A stretch of 64,000 nt of DNA from Betaproteobacteria bacterium RIFCSPLOWO2_12_FULL_68_20 (GTDB taxonomy: Bacteria > Pseudomonadota > Gammaproteobacteria > Burkholderiales > SG8-39). The position numbers were made by a program, and so were the translations under genes. The stretch lies in assembly GCA_001770655.1 (NCBI GenBank), contig MERQ01000061.1:46546-110545 (forward strand), read 5' to 3'. This document shows, in pieces, positions 9,525 to 18,009 of this stretch. Each line of letters starts with the position of its first letter. Position 1 is the stretch's first letter. The notes below the pieces were generated by a model. That model was not told the origin of the DNA. It ran no database searches and saw only the letters and a list, made by a program, of their open reading frames with translations.

Positions 9525-10049
9525 TCAGATCCAGCCGCGCCGCTCGAGCAGCGCGACGATCGCGGCGGCGGCTTCCTGCGGCGTGCCCGCGTCGCCGCGC
9601 ACCGAGAGATCAGGATTCAGCGGCGCCTCGTATGCGGATTGCGCTCCGGGCAGGGTAACTGATTTTCCCTCGCGCGCTGCGCGGTAAAGCCCCTTCGGGT
9701 CGCGCGCCGCGCACACTTCGAGCGGGGTGTCCACGAACACCTCGGCGAAGCGTTCGATGCGGGCGCAAGCCGCTTCGCGGTACGCGCGCCGGTTGGCGGT
9801 CGCGTCGAAGATCACCGGGACGCCGCGCGAGACAAGAAATTCCCCGAGATGAGCCAGCGTCGCGTAGAAGAGCTCCCGCTCCGCTTCGTCGTAGCGGGGA
9901 TAAGGCGTCAACTGCCTGCGCAGGGCATCGGATTCGAGCACCGCGACATCGATGCCGCGCGCGTGCAGCATTTCGAGGAGCGCCTTGGCGATCGTGCTCT
10001 TGCCGCAGGCCGGGAGCCCGGTGAGCCAGACTGCGAAGGCCGCGTTCAC
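9525..10049 (-). CDS. cysC: Adenylyl-sulfate kinase-like protein
   Basis: VWLTGLPACGKSTIAKAL P-loop; VFVDTPLEVCAARDPKGLYRAAR. Confidence 0.8.
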   Translation of the reverse strand: MNAAFAVWLTGLPACGKSTIAKALLEMLHARGIDVAVLESDALRRQLTPYPRYDEAERELFYATLAHLGEFLVSRGVPVIFDATANRRAYREAACARIERFAEVFVDTPLEVCAARDPKGLYRAAREGKSVTLPGAQSAYEAPLNPDLSVRGDAGTPQEAAAAIVALLERRGWI

Positions 10050-10050
10050 C

Positions 10051-11136
10051 TCAGGCCCCGCAGTACTCGTTCACCTTCGCAGGATCGAAGCGCGACTCGT
10101 CGAGCACGCTCAGCACGAACCTCAGCATTCGGCTCCGGACTTTCTCCTCGAGCGCCGGGTACCACACCGGGTTCGCCATCACCAGCCCGCGGAAGGCGAA
10201 GAACGGCGCGATCACTTCGAGAATTTCGCGGTCGCCCGAACGCTCGAGGTAGCGGTCCCAGAACCTGCGCCACAGCAGCTCGAAGTAGCCCTCCAGGCGC
10301 CGCGCGTTCTGCAGCGAGAAGAAGACGTAGTTGAGCGTCAGGCACGCCACATCGTCGGCCGGGTCGCCCCACTCGCCGCGCGAGCGGTCGAGCACGGTGA
10401 AGTCGGTCCCCTCGCGGAACAGGATGTTCCACGGATGGAAATCGCCGTGCACCATCCTCAGCCGGTGCGTCCTGCCGCGGATCTTCCAGCGCCACGCCAC
10501 GCAGCGCCGCTCGATCTCCTGGATCGTTTCGGGCGCGACCGGGCCGCCTTCGGGATAGCTGTCGCAGATGCCGAAGATGCACTCGCCGTGCCCGACCAGC
10601 TCGCGGATGCGGCGCAGGTACAGCCCCGCGTCCGAGCCGGCGTGCCGATGGATGCCGACCAGGTAGTCGCACAGCGCGTCGGCGCGCGCTTCGTCGAGCT
10701 CGGTGAGCGTGCCGCCGTCGCGCAGGCGCAGCAGGTCGTTGGCGTATTCGGCGCCCTCCACGAACTGGGCGAGCATGAAGAGCTCCTCGGCGTCGCCGAG
10801 CGGGGTCAGCTCGCCGCTCGAGCGCACCGCGCCGACGTCGAGCGAGGGCACATGGCGCGGCAGGCGGGCGAACGCCTGATGCGCCCACAGCAGGAGCTGC
10901 GCGCGGTCGGCCATGTGCTCGTGGCCGAAGGGGCCGGGCCGCACCGACTCGATCACCGCGCGGCGGCGCTCGCCGTCCAGCTCGTAGTCCACGCGCAGCG
11001 GGATGCCGTAGCCGTAGCCCTTGTCGCCCTGCCTGCCGCCGCCCATCGGCGTGACGCGCACGTCGCGCGCCGGGCGGCCGTGGACCCTGGCGAGGTAGGC
11101 CGCTACCGCTGCGGGGTCAAATGGCGAGCGAACCAT
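10051..11136 (-). CDS. Aminoglycoside phosphotransferase-family kinase
   Basis: MVHGDFHPWNILF catalytic motif. Confidence 0.8.
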   Translation of the reverse strand: MVRSPFDPAAVAAYLARVHGRPARDVRVTPMGGGRQGDKGYGYGIPLRVDYELDGERRRAVIESVRPGPFGHEHMADRAQLLLWAHQAFARLPRHVPSLDVGAVRSSGELTPLGDAEELFMLAQFVEGAEYANDLLRLRDGGTLTELDEARADALCDYLVGIHRHAGSDAGLYLRRIRELVGHGECIFGICDSYPEGGPVAPETIQEIERRCVAWRWKIRGRTHRLRMVHGDFHPWNILFREGTDFTVLDRSRGEWGDPADDVACLTLNYVFFSLQNARRLEGYFELLWRRFWDRYLERSGDREILEVIAPFFAFRGLVMANPVWYPALEEKVRSRMLRFVLSVLDESRFDPAKVNEYCGA

Positions 11137-11756
11137 CGGGCGGCAAGGCGCGCGACTTCATCCAGCGCGCCCCGCTCCTCGAACAGGTGCGTTGCTCCCT
11201 GCACGATTGCCAGCTGCTTGACGCAGTCGAGCTGCACGAACGCCTGCTCGTTCAGCTCGATCACGCGGAAGTCGCGTCCGCCTACGATGAACAGCGCCGG
11301 CGCCTTCACCCGCTTGAGCGCTTGTTCGCCGGCGAGGTCGGGCCGTCCGCCGCGCGACACGATCGCCGAGACGGCCTCGGGCATGCCGGACGCCACGCGC
11401 AGCACCGCGGCGGCGCCGGTGCTGGCGCCGAACAGCCCCAGCCCCAGCCTGGCGGTCCTCGGCTCGCGCGCGAGAGTTCGCGCCGCGCCGGCGAGCCGCC
11501 GCGTGAGCAGCTCGATGTCGAAGCGCGTCTCGTAGTTCGCGTCCTCTTCCGGCGTGAGCAGATCGATGAGCAGCGTCGCGAGGCGCTCCTCGTTCAGCTT
11601 GCGCGCGACGAAGGTGTTGCGCGGCGAATGCCGGCTCGAGCCGCTGCCGTGCGCGAACAGCACCACGCCCGTCGCGTCCTGCGGAACATCGAGGTTGCCC
11701 TCCAGCTCGATCTCGCCGGAAGGAACGAGCAAGGTCGAAGCGGCGGCGGCCGTCAT
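11103..11756 (-). CDS. Dienelactone hydrolase-like alpha/beta hydrolase
   Basis: VVLFAHGSGSSRHSPRN; GLFGASTGAAAVL nucleophile elbow. Confidence 0.85.
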   Translation of the reverse strand: MTAAAASTLLVPSGEIELEGNLDVPQDATGVVLFAHGSGSSRHSPRNTFVARKLNEERLATLLIDLLTPEEDANYETRFDIELLTRRLAGAARTLAREPRTARLGLGLFGASTGAAAVLRVASGMPEAVSAIVSRGGRPDLAGEQALKRVKAPALFIVGGRDFRVIELNEQAFVQLDCVKQLAIVQGATHLFEERGALDEVARLAARWFARHLTPQR

Positions 11757-12406
11757 GGCTTCATGGTCGCGTGGGGCTGCACCTGCCGCGCGAGCAAATC
11801 GACCACCTCGTCGTCCTCGACCTGCGCGAACTCGCGGTAGAACTGGCCCACGGCGTAGAAATTGGGCGGCGTCTCCAGGCACACCGTCTCATCGGCGTAC
11901 GGCTCGACCCTGGCGAGGCTGTCTGCCGCCGCCACCGGCACCGCGCACACGAGCTTCGCCGGGTTCTTCGCCCGTACCGCGTGCAGCGCGGCGATCATGG
12001 TCGCGCCGGTTGCCAGCCCGTCGTCCACCACGATCGCGATGCGCCCGGCCGGATCGATCGGCGGCCGCGCCGGCGTGTACTGGGCGCGGCGCCTGCGCAG
12101 CGTGTCCAACTGCGTGCGCTTCTCGCGCGCGAGGTAGGCTTCGTCGGCTCCGGCGCTCCTCGCATACTCGGCGACGAACGCCCAGCCGCTCTCGTCGATC
12201 GCGCCGACCGCGAGCTCGGGGCTGTCGGGCGCGCGCAGCTTCCTCACCAGCACCACGTCGAGCTCCCCGCCGAGCGCGTCGGCGAGGACGCGCCCCATGT
12301 GCACCGCGCCGCGCGGGATCGCGAGCACGAGCGGGTTCTTCCCATGGTACGCGGCGAGCGCTTTCGCCAGCCGCTGCGCGGCGTCGATGCGATCGCGGAA
12401 GATCAT
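11753..12406 (-). CDS. Phosphoribosyltransferase family protein
   Basis: AIVVDDGLATGATMIAAL PRPP motif. Confidence 0.9.
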   Translation of the reverse strand: MIFRDRIDAAQRLAKALAAYHGKNPLVLAIPRGAVHMGRVLADALGGELDVVLVRKLRAPDSPELAVGAIDESGWAFVAEYARSAGADEAYLAREKRTQLDTLRRRRAQYTPARPPIDPAGRIAIVVDDGLATGATMIAALHAVRAKNPAKLVCAVPVAAADSLARVEPYADETVCLETPPNFYAVGQFYREFAQVEDDEVVDLLARQVQPHATMKP

Positions 12407-12416
12407 GCCCGCTCCT

Positions 12417-12911
12417 TCAGCGGCTCCAGGACACGCGCAGCAGGTCGTCTTCTTTGTTGTAGCGGAACTCGAGCTCGCCCTTGTAGGCCTTGTGCAGGGC
12501 GACGCCGATGCGCCGCGCGAGGTGCGTGTCGGTGGTGGTGACGAGCGTGCCCTTGCGCTGCGCCTCGATCGCCATGATGCGCTGGAGCGGATGGTCGGCC
12601 CGCTCGGCGCCCTCGCAGCTGCGCACGCGGTGCAGGACCTCGTTGCGGTGCGCCTCGAAGAACCTGCCCGAGAGCGACACGTAGCCGGCCGGGAAGCGGT
12701 CGCGGATGCGCCGGCACGCGGGGCAGCGCGTCCCGCGCGCGTCGGCCGCCGCGCGGCCCCAGCGCCAGCGGCCGCGCCGGTACACCGCGCCGCAGTCCGG
12801 GCAGCGCGCCGGCTCGGGGAGCTTCCTCTTCGAATGGTAGCTGTCGTGCACCAGCTCCTGCATCAGCTGCTCGTGCTGCAGCATCCTGAAGCCGCCGCGC
12901 TCGCGCTTCAT
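12417..12911 (-). CDS. BCAM0308-family zinc-ribbon protein
   Basis: Paired CxxC motifs (CPDCGAVYRRGRWRW, CPACRRI); ATG at 12911. Confidence 0.75.
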   Translation of the reverse strand: MKRERGGFRMLQHEQLMQELVHDSYHSKRKLPEPARCPDCGAVYRRGRWRWGRAAADARGTRCPACRRIRDRFPAGYVSLSGRFFEAHRNEVLHRVRSCEGAERADHPLQRIMAIEAQRKGTLVTTTDTHLARRIGVALHKAYKGELEFRYNKEDDLLRVSWSR

Positions 12912-13456
12912 TCGCCCTCCCCGTGCCTGCCGACGCTCACGCGCTTCGCCTGGCGGCCCTCGCCCGCCGCTTCCTCGATGAACTGCACGACGTCGCCGAC
13001 CTTGAGATGCTCGAACGGGGGCTCGACCACGTTGTCGCGCGAGAAATACAGCTCGCGGCCGTCCGCGGTCACGATGAACCCGCAGCCGTCCTGGGCGAAC
13101 AGGCGCGCCACCTCGCCGCGCTGCGGGATTTCGTGGCTCTTCACGTCGCCGCGCTGCAGCCGCACCGCGTCCTCCAGCTGCCGCGCGGCGGCGTCGAACG
13201 CGTCGCGCAGCGCGACGAACACGTCCTCGTGGTGGTCGCGGTTGACCACCACCTCGCGCTGCGGCACGCGGATGTCGAGCTTGACGCGCCACTGCTTGCC
13301 CTGGCGATGGTGGCGGTCGCGCTCCTCGACGGTGACGCGGCAGCTCATGATGTGCGGGTGGAACTTCTCGAGCTGCGCCGCCTTGTCGCGGATGCGCGCG
13401 TCGAGCGCCTCCGAGCGCGCCATGTCGCGGTAGGTGATCTGCAGGGGGGCTTGCAT
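12908..13456 (-). CDS. HPF/RaiA ribosome-hibernation domain fused to a cold-shock domain
   Basis: MQAPLQITYRDMARSEALDARIRDKAAQLEKFHP then GEVARLFAQDGCGFIVTADGRELYFSRDNV. Confidence 0.88.
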   Translation of the reverse strand: MQAPLQITYRDMARSEALDARIRDKAAQLEKFHPHIMSCRVTVEERDRHHRQGKQWRVKLDIRVPQREVVVNRDHHEDVFVALRDAFDAAARQLEDAVRLQRGDVKSHEIPQRGEVARLFAQDGCGFIVTADGRELYFSRDNVVEPPFEHLKVGDVVQFIEEAAGEGRQAKRVSVGRHGEGE

Positions 13457-13490
13457 GCCCGTCACGATAAGGCGTGTGGCGGCGCAGCGT

Positions 13491-13504
13491 TTGATATCGA
13501 TCAA
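13491..13504. promoter_or_regulatory. FNR/Anr-type box, perfect
   Basis: TTGATATCGATCAA, 10/10; upstream of HPF-CSD. Confidence 0.85.
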
Positions 13505-13533
13505 ACGCCAGGGGCGCCCCGGCGCAGCGAGAC

Positions 13534-14544
13534 CTACGCGGGTTCCGGCGAGCCGACCCTCGGAGTATTGGCGCGGCCGCAGCGGTCCGGCTCGCGGGCG
13601 CGGTAGAAATGGCAGCGCTTCCCGCCGAGGCGCTTGGCGGCGTACATGGCGCCGTCGGCGCGCTTGAGCAGCTCTTCCTCGGTGGCGCCGTCGCGCGGAT
13701 AGGCGCAGGCGCCGATGCTCACGCCGACGCGGATCAGGCGCTCCTCGAAGCGCACCGGGGCCACGTTCGTCGCGATCACCTTGTCGAACACCGGGGCCGC
13801 GCTGGCGCGATCTGCCGTGCCGACCAGGATCAGCGCGAACTCGTCGCCGCCGATGCGCGCCACGGTGTCGGCCTCGCGCACGCAGCCCCTGGTGCGGCGG
13901 GCGACTTCGCGCAGCACCGCGTCGCCCGCGGCATGGCCGAAACGGTTGTTCGCCTCCCGGAAGCGGTCGAGGTCGAACACGGCGACGGTCAAGCCCTCGC
14001 GGCGCCGCGCCGCCTGCCTCAGCGCCTGCCCGAGGCGGTCGAGGAACAGCGTCCTGTTCGGCAGGCCGGTGAGGCCGTCGTGGGTCGCGGCGTGCGCGAG
14101 CCTTTCGGTCTCGCGCACCTGCTCGCTGACGTCGCGGCCGGCGGCGACGAAGTGCGTGGTGCGGCCGCCGCGCGCCGCGAACGGCCGGATGATCGTGTCC
14201 AGGTGGAACAGCTCGCCGCCCTTCCTGCGGTTGGCGAGAACCCCGCGCCATTCCCGCCCGGCGAGGATCGAGCTCCACAGCCGCCGGTAGAACTCGGCGT
14301 CGTGCCTGCCGGATTTCAGCACCGCCGGCGTGCGGCCGACGACCTCGGCCGGCGCATAGCCGGTCAGCGCCTCGAACGCCGGGTTCACGTACTCGATCTT
14401 CCCGGCCGCGTCGGTGACCATGATCGAGTCGGGGCAATGCTCGAAGGACCAGGGCCGCCCTTCAGAAAAGGAAGCGCCGCTCCGCAGCAGAAACGATCGA
14501 CCCTTAGGGAGGAGGAAAGACGAGGTCTTCGGCTGCGTGATCAT
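13534..14544 (-). CDS. PAS domain diguanylate cyclase
   Basis: PAS region plus ARIGGDEFALIL. Confidence 0.88.
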   Translation of the reverse strand: MITQPKTSSFLLPKGRSFLLRSGASFSEGRPWSFEHCPDSIMVTDAAGKIEYVNPAFEALTGYAPAEVVGRTPAVLKSGRHDAEFYRRLWSSILAGREWRGVLANRRKGGELFHLDTIIRPFAARGGRTTHFVAAGRDVSEQVRETERLAHAATHDGLTGLPNRTLFLDRLGQALRQAARRREGLTVAVFDLDRFREANNRFGHAAGDAVLREVARRTRGCVREADTVARIGGDEFALILVGTADRASAAPVFDKVIATNVAPVRFEERLIRVGVSIGACAYPRDGATEEELLKRADGAMYAAKRLGGKRCHFYRAREPDRCGRANTPRVGSPEPA

Positions 14545-14619
14545 GCCCGGAGGCGATGACGCGAAGCGGCGGTTTGTTAATCGTTGCACGCATCATCGAG
14601 CTTTCGATACCCGAGGGGG

Positions 14620-14633
14620 TTGACCTAGATCAA
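14620..14633. promoter_or_regulatory. FNR/Anr-type box
   Basis: TTGACCTAGATCAA, 9/10; upstream of PAS-GGDEF. Confidence 0.75.
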
Positions 14634-14770
14634 CCAAGCACGATCCTTCCGTCGGCGAGCGGTTCGAATGGCGATCCGAGGCCCCGCGAGCGCTCATTCA
14701 GCATGCCGCACAGCCACTTACGGTCGGCATCGGCGCAGCGCTCCAGCCGGAAACGGCGCCGGCCCGGTCA

Positions 14771-16123
14771 TCACGTCGCCGCAGACGAAAAGCTTGCGCA
14801 TCCGGTGGTGCGGTCGACCGCCTCGGCAGCCGCGCGCAGCGCCGGCGCGATCTCGACCGGATAGGGGGCGAGCGCCGCCTCCAGGGACCTGAGCGGAGCC
14901 GGCAGCCGCTCGAGCTGCGCGAGCGCATGGGCGCGCGCCGAATCGAGCGCCGGCGAGGCGAGCCGCTTGCCGCGCTCGATCACGCGGGCGAGCAGCGGCT
15001 CGCCCGGCCGGGGATCGGACTCCAGCGTCACGACGTCGCCCGCGAACGTGCCGTCGGCGTGATAGCGGCGGTACACCTGCTTGCGCCCCGGCCAGGTCGC
15101 CTTGCCCGTCGAGCGCTTGCGGCGCGGCTGGCCGGCGTATTCCTCCAGCTTGTAGACCGCGTCGAGAAACGGGCAGTCCGCCGAGGTGACGAGGCTGGTG
15201 CCGATGCCGAAGCTGTCGATCGGCGCGCCCTCCGCGACCAATTTGGCGACCCGGTATTCGTCCAGGTTGCCGCTGGCGAAGATGATCGCGTCCTTCAGGC
15301 CTCCCGCGTCGAGAATCTTGCGCACCCGCCTCGACAGCGCACCGAGGTCGCCGCTGTCGAGCCTCACACCTTTCACCTGGACGCCCGACCTCGCCAGCTC
15401 CACCGCCTTGCGTGCGCCTGCGGCGGTGTCGTAGGTGTCGATGAGCAGCACCGCGCTCTCCGGGAACACCTCGGCGAAATGCTCGAACGCGGCGGCTTCG
15501 TCCTCGTGCGCCTGCACGAAGGAGTGCGCCATGGTGCCGAATACGGGAATGCCGAAGCGCGGCGCGGCGAGCACCGTCGAGGTGCCGGAGAACCCCGCGA
15601 GGTAGGCTGCGCGCGCGGCGAGCAGCCCCGCCTCCGCCCCGTGCGCGCGGCGCAGCCCGAAATCGATCAGGCGTTTTCCTTTCGCTGCGAGAACCGAGCG
15701 CGCCGCCTTGGAAGCCACCACGGTCTCGAAATGCACCAGGTTCAGCACCCGCGTCTCCAGCAGCTGCGCCTGCGGCATCGGCGCGCTCACGCGCAGCAGC
15801 GGCTCGTCGGGGAAGAACACTGTGCCCTCGGGCATCGCGTGCACGTCGCCGGTGAAGCGCAGGCCGGCAAGATGCTCGATGAAATCCGGGCGGAACAGGC
15901 CCGAGCGGGCGATCCAGTCGAGCTCTTCCTCGCCGAAGCGCAGCTGCGAGATGAAGTCGAGCGCCTGCTCCAGGCCCGCGGCGACGAGGAATTTGCGGCC
16001 CGGCGGCAGCTTGCGGACGAACAGCTCGAACACCGCGGTGTCGGTCATGCCGCGCGCGAAATACGCCTGCAGCATGGTGAGCTGGTACAGGTCGGTGAGG
16101 AGCGGGCTGGTGAGCGGGTTCAT
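14771..16123 (-). CDS. pncB: Nicotinate phosphoribosyltransferase
   Basis: LLTDLYQLTMLQAYF; LLIDTYDTAAGARKAVEL; GVRLDSGDL. Confidence 0.93.
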   Translation of the reverse strand: MNPLTSPLLTDLYQLTMLQAYFARGMTDTAVFELFVRKLPPGRKFLVAAGLEQALDFISQLRFGEEELDWIARSGLFRPDFIEHLAGLRFTGDVHAMPEGTVFFPDEPLLRVSAPMPQAQLLETRVLNLVHFETVVASKAARSVLAAKGKRLIDFGLRRAHGAEAGLLAARAAYLAGFSGTSTVLAAPRFGIPVFGTMAHSFVQAHEDEAAAFEHFAEVFPESAVLLIDTYDTAAGARKAVELARSGVQVKGVRLDSGDLGALSRRVRKILDAGGLKDAIIFASGNLDEYRVAKLVAEGAPIDSFGIGTSLVTSADCPFLDAVYKLEEYAGQPRRKRSTGKATWPGRKQVYRRYHADGTFAGDVVTLESDPRPGEPLLARVIERGKRLASPALDSARAHALAQLERLPAPLRSLEAALAPYPVEIAPALRAAAEAVDRTTGCASFSSAAT

Positions 16124-16150
16124 GGCGCGTTTGGCTGTTTGCTTTTCTAC

Positions 16151-16300
16151 GATCTCGCGACTTTCGGCCGCCTTTGCCGAAAGTCGCGAGACATTGGGGC
16201 GCTCGCGTCCACGCGAACGCCTTCGCTACTCGACGGCCTCAATGTTCTCGCCATTTCCGCAAAGGCAAAAGGCGCGGAAATGACGAGATCGGATAAAAAG
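16151..16300 (-). repeat. Structured dispersed repeat, copy A
   Basis: About 150 bp intergenic; 16-bp hairpin 16153-16168/16176-16191 and 15-bp hairpin 16246-16260/16274-16288; inverted homologous copy at 56585-56733. Confidence 0.88.
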
Positions 16301-16310
16301 CAAAAGCACT

Positions 16311-17624
16311 CTAATGCGCGTTGCCGTCGCTGCGCTGCCCGAGCATCTCGGGGTAGACGAGCGTGATCCCGCTCTCGGTGACGTGGAAGCGCTTGCGGTC
16401 CGCCTCCAGGTCGACGCCGATGCGCATCCCGGGCGCGATGCGGCAGTAATTGTCGATCACCGCGCGCCTGAGCACCGCGTGGTGGCCGATCTCGACTTTC
16501 GGCAGCACCACCGAGTCCTCGACCAGGCTGTAGTCGTTGACGCGCACGCTCGAGAACAGGAGCGAGCGCCGCACCGTGCAGCCGCTGAGCACGCAGCCGC
16601 CCGACACCAGCGAATCCACCGCCATGCCGCGGCGCTCGTCCTCGTCGAACACGAACTTCGCCGGCGGCAGCTGCTCCTGGTAGGTCCAGATCGGCCAGTC
16701 CTGGTCGTACAGGTTCAGCTCCGGCACCACGTGCGTGAGGTCCATGTTCGCCCTCCAGTACGCGTCGACGGTGCCGACGTCGCGCCAGTACGGCCGGTCG
16801 CCGACCATGTTCACGCAACTGCGCACGAAGTTGTGCGCGAATACGCGCGAGCCGGCCTGCAGCAGCCGCGGGATGACATCGCGGCCGAAGTCGTGGCTCG
16901 ATTGCGCGTCCCCGGCGTCGCGCCGCAGCGCCTCGTACAGGAAGTCCGCGTCGAAAAGGTAGATTCCCATGCTGGCGAGCGCCTTGCCGGGGTCGCCCGG
17001 GGCCGGCCGCGGCGCCGCGGGCTTCTCGTCGAAGGCGACCACGCGCCCCGCGTCGTCGGCCGCCATCACGCCGAAGGCGCTCGCGTCGGCCATCGGCACC
17101 TCGACGCAGGCCACGGTCGCCTCGGCTCCGCTCGCGACGTGGTCGCGCAGCAGCTCGCGGTAGTCCATCTTGTAGACGTGGTCCCCGCCGAGCACCAGCA
17201 CGAACCTCGGCCTGTGCTGGCGCAGCACGTCCAGGTTCTGGTACACCGCGTCGGCGGTGCCGAGGTACCAGGAGGAATTGATGCGCTGCTGCGCCGGCAG
17301 CAGCTCGATGAACTCGCGGATGCGGCCGTCGAGGAAGCTCCAGCCGCGCTGGATGTGCCGGATCAGGCTCTGCGACTTGTACTGCGTCGCCACCGCGATG
17401 CGCCGCACGCCGGAGTTGACGCAGTTCGACAGCGGAAAGTCGATGATGCGGAACTTGCCGCCGAACGGCACCGCGGGCTTGGCGCGCCAGTCGGTGAGCT
17501 CGTGCAGGCGCGCGCCGCGCCCGCCCGCCAGCACGATCGCGAAGGTCTGCCGGACGTTGTCCTGGATACGCGCCGGGTGCGCCGCGTGCTGCTGCTCGGT
17601 CCGGCCGCCGGCCACAGCCGTCAT
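16311..17624 (-). CDS. glgC: Glucose-1-phosphate adenylyltransferase
   Basis: AIVLAGGRGARLHELTDWRAKPAVPFGGKFRIIDFPLSNCVNSG. Confidence 0.96.
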   Translation of the reverse strand: MTAVAGGRTEQQHAAHPARIQDNVRQTFAIVLAGGRGARLHELTDWRAKPAVPFGGKFRIIDFPLSNCVNSGVRRIAVATQYKSQSLIRHIQRGWSFLDGRIREFIELLPAQQRINSSWYLGTADAVYQNLDVLRQHRPRFVLVLGGDHVYKMDYRELLRDHVASGAEATVACVEVPMADASAFGVMAADDAGRVVAFDEKPAAPRPAPGDPGKALASMGIYLFDADFLYEALRRDAGDAQSSHDFGRDVIPRLLQAGSRVFAHNFVRSCVNMVGDRPYWRDVGTVDAYWRANMDLTHVVPELNLYDQDWPIWTYQEQLPPAKFVFDEDERRGMAVDSLVSGGCVLSGCTVRRSLLFSSVRVNDYSLVEDSVVLPKVEIGHHAVLRRAVIDNYCRIAPGMRIGVDLEADRKRFHVTESGITLVYPEMLGQRSDGNAH

Positions 17625-17630
17625 GCGCTT

Positions 17631-17906
17631 TCAGTCCGTGCGCGGCGCGCCGAGCTGCCTGTCGATCTCCGCCTCGGCCGCGAGCCAGTCCTCGAGCTCG
17701 GAGCCGCCCTGGAAGCCGCGGCTCTCGGCGCGCAGGTAAGCGGCGAGCCGCACCATCTCGCGGCGCTCTTCCGGGCTTACGGTCGCTTTGCCGTCGCCGA
17801 CCGCTGGCGGCAGCACGCGCGGCGCCTCGATCCTTGCAGGCGGCTCGATCGGCCGCTGCAGCCTGGTTCTGTCGCCCTTGCCTTTCGAAGTCTGCTTTGT
17901 TCCCAT
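17631..17906 (-). CDS. DUF2934-like small protein
   Basis: RREMVRLAAYLRAESRGFQGGSELEDWLAAEAEID. Confidence 0.7.
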   Translation of the reverse strand: MGTKQTSKGKGDRTRLQRPIEPPARIEAPRVLPPAVGDGKATVSPEERREMVRLAAYLRAESRGFQGGSELEDWLAAEAEIDRQLGAPRTD

Positions 17907-17969
17907 AACGACCTCCCGCTCATCCTGGCACGTGCTCATGACACGATAAGGACATCGGCTGCGCGCAGC

Positions 17970-17983
17970 TTGACACAAGTCAA
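17970..17983. promoter_or_regulatory. FNR/Anr-type box
   Basis: TTGACACAAGTCAA, 8/10 and fully palindromic; DUF2934-glgC / glgA divergent gap. Confidence 0.65.
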
Positions 17984-18009
17984 ACTGGCTGGCCCGTGCG
18001 CCTGAAACC

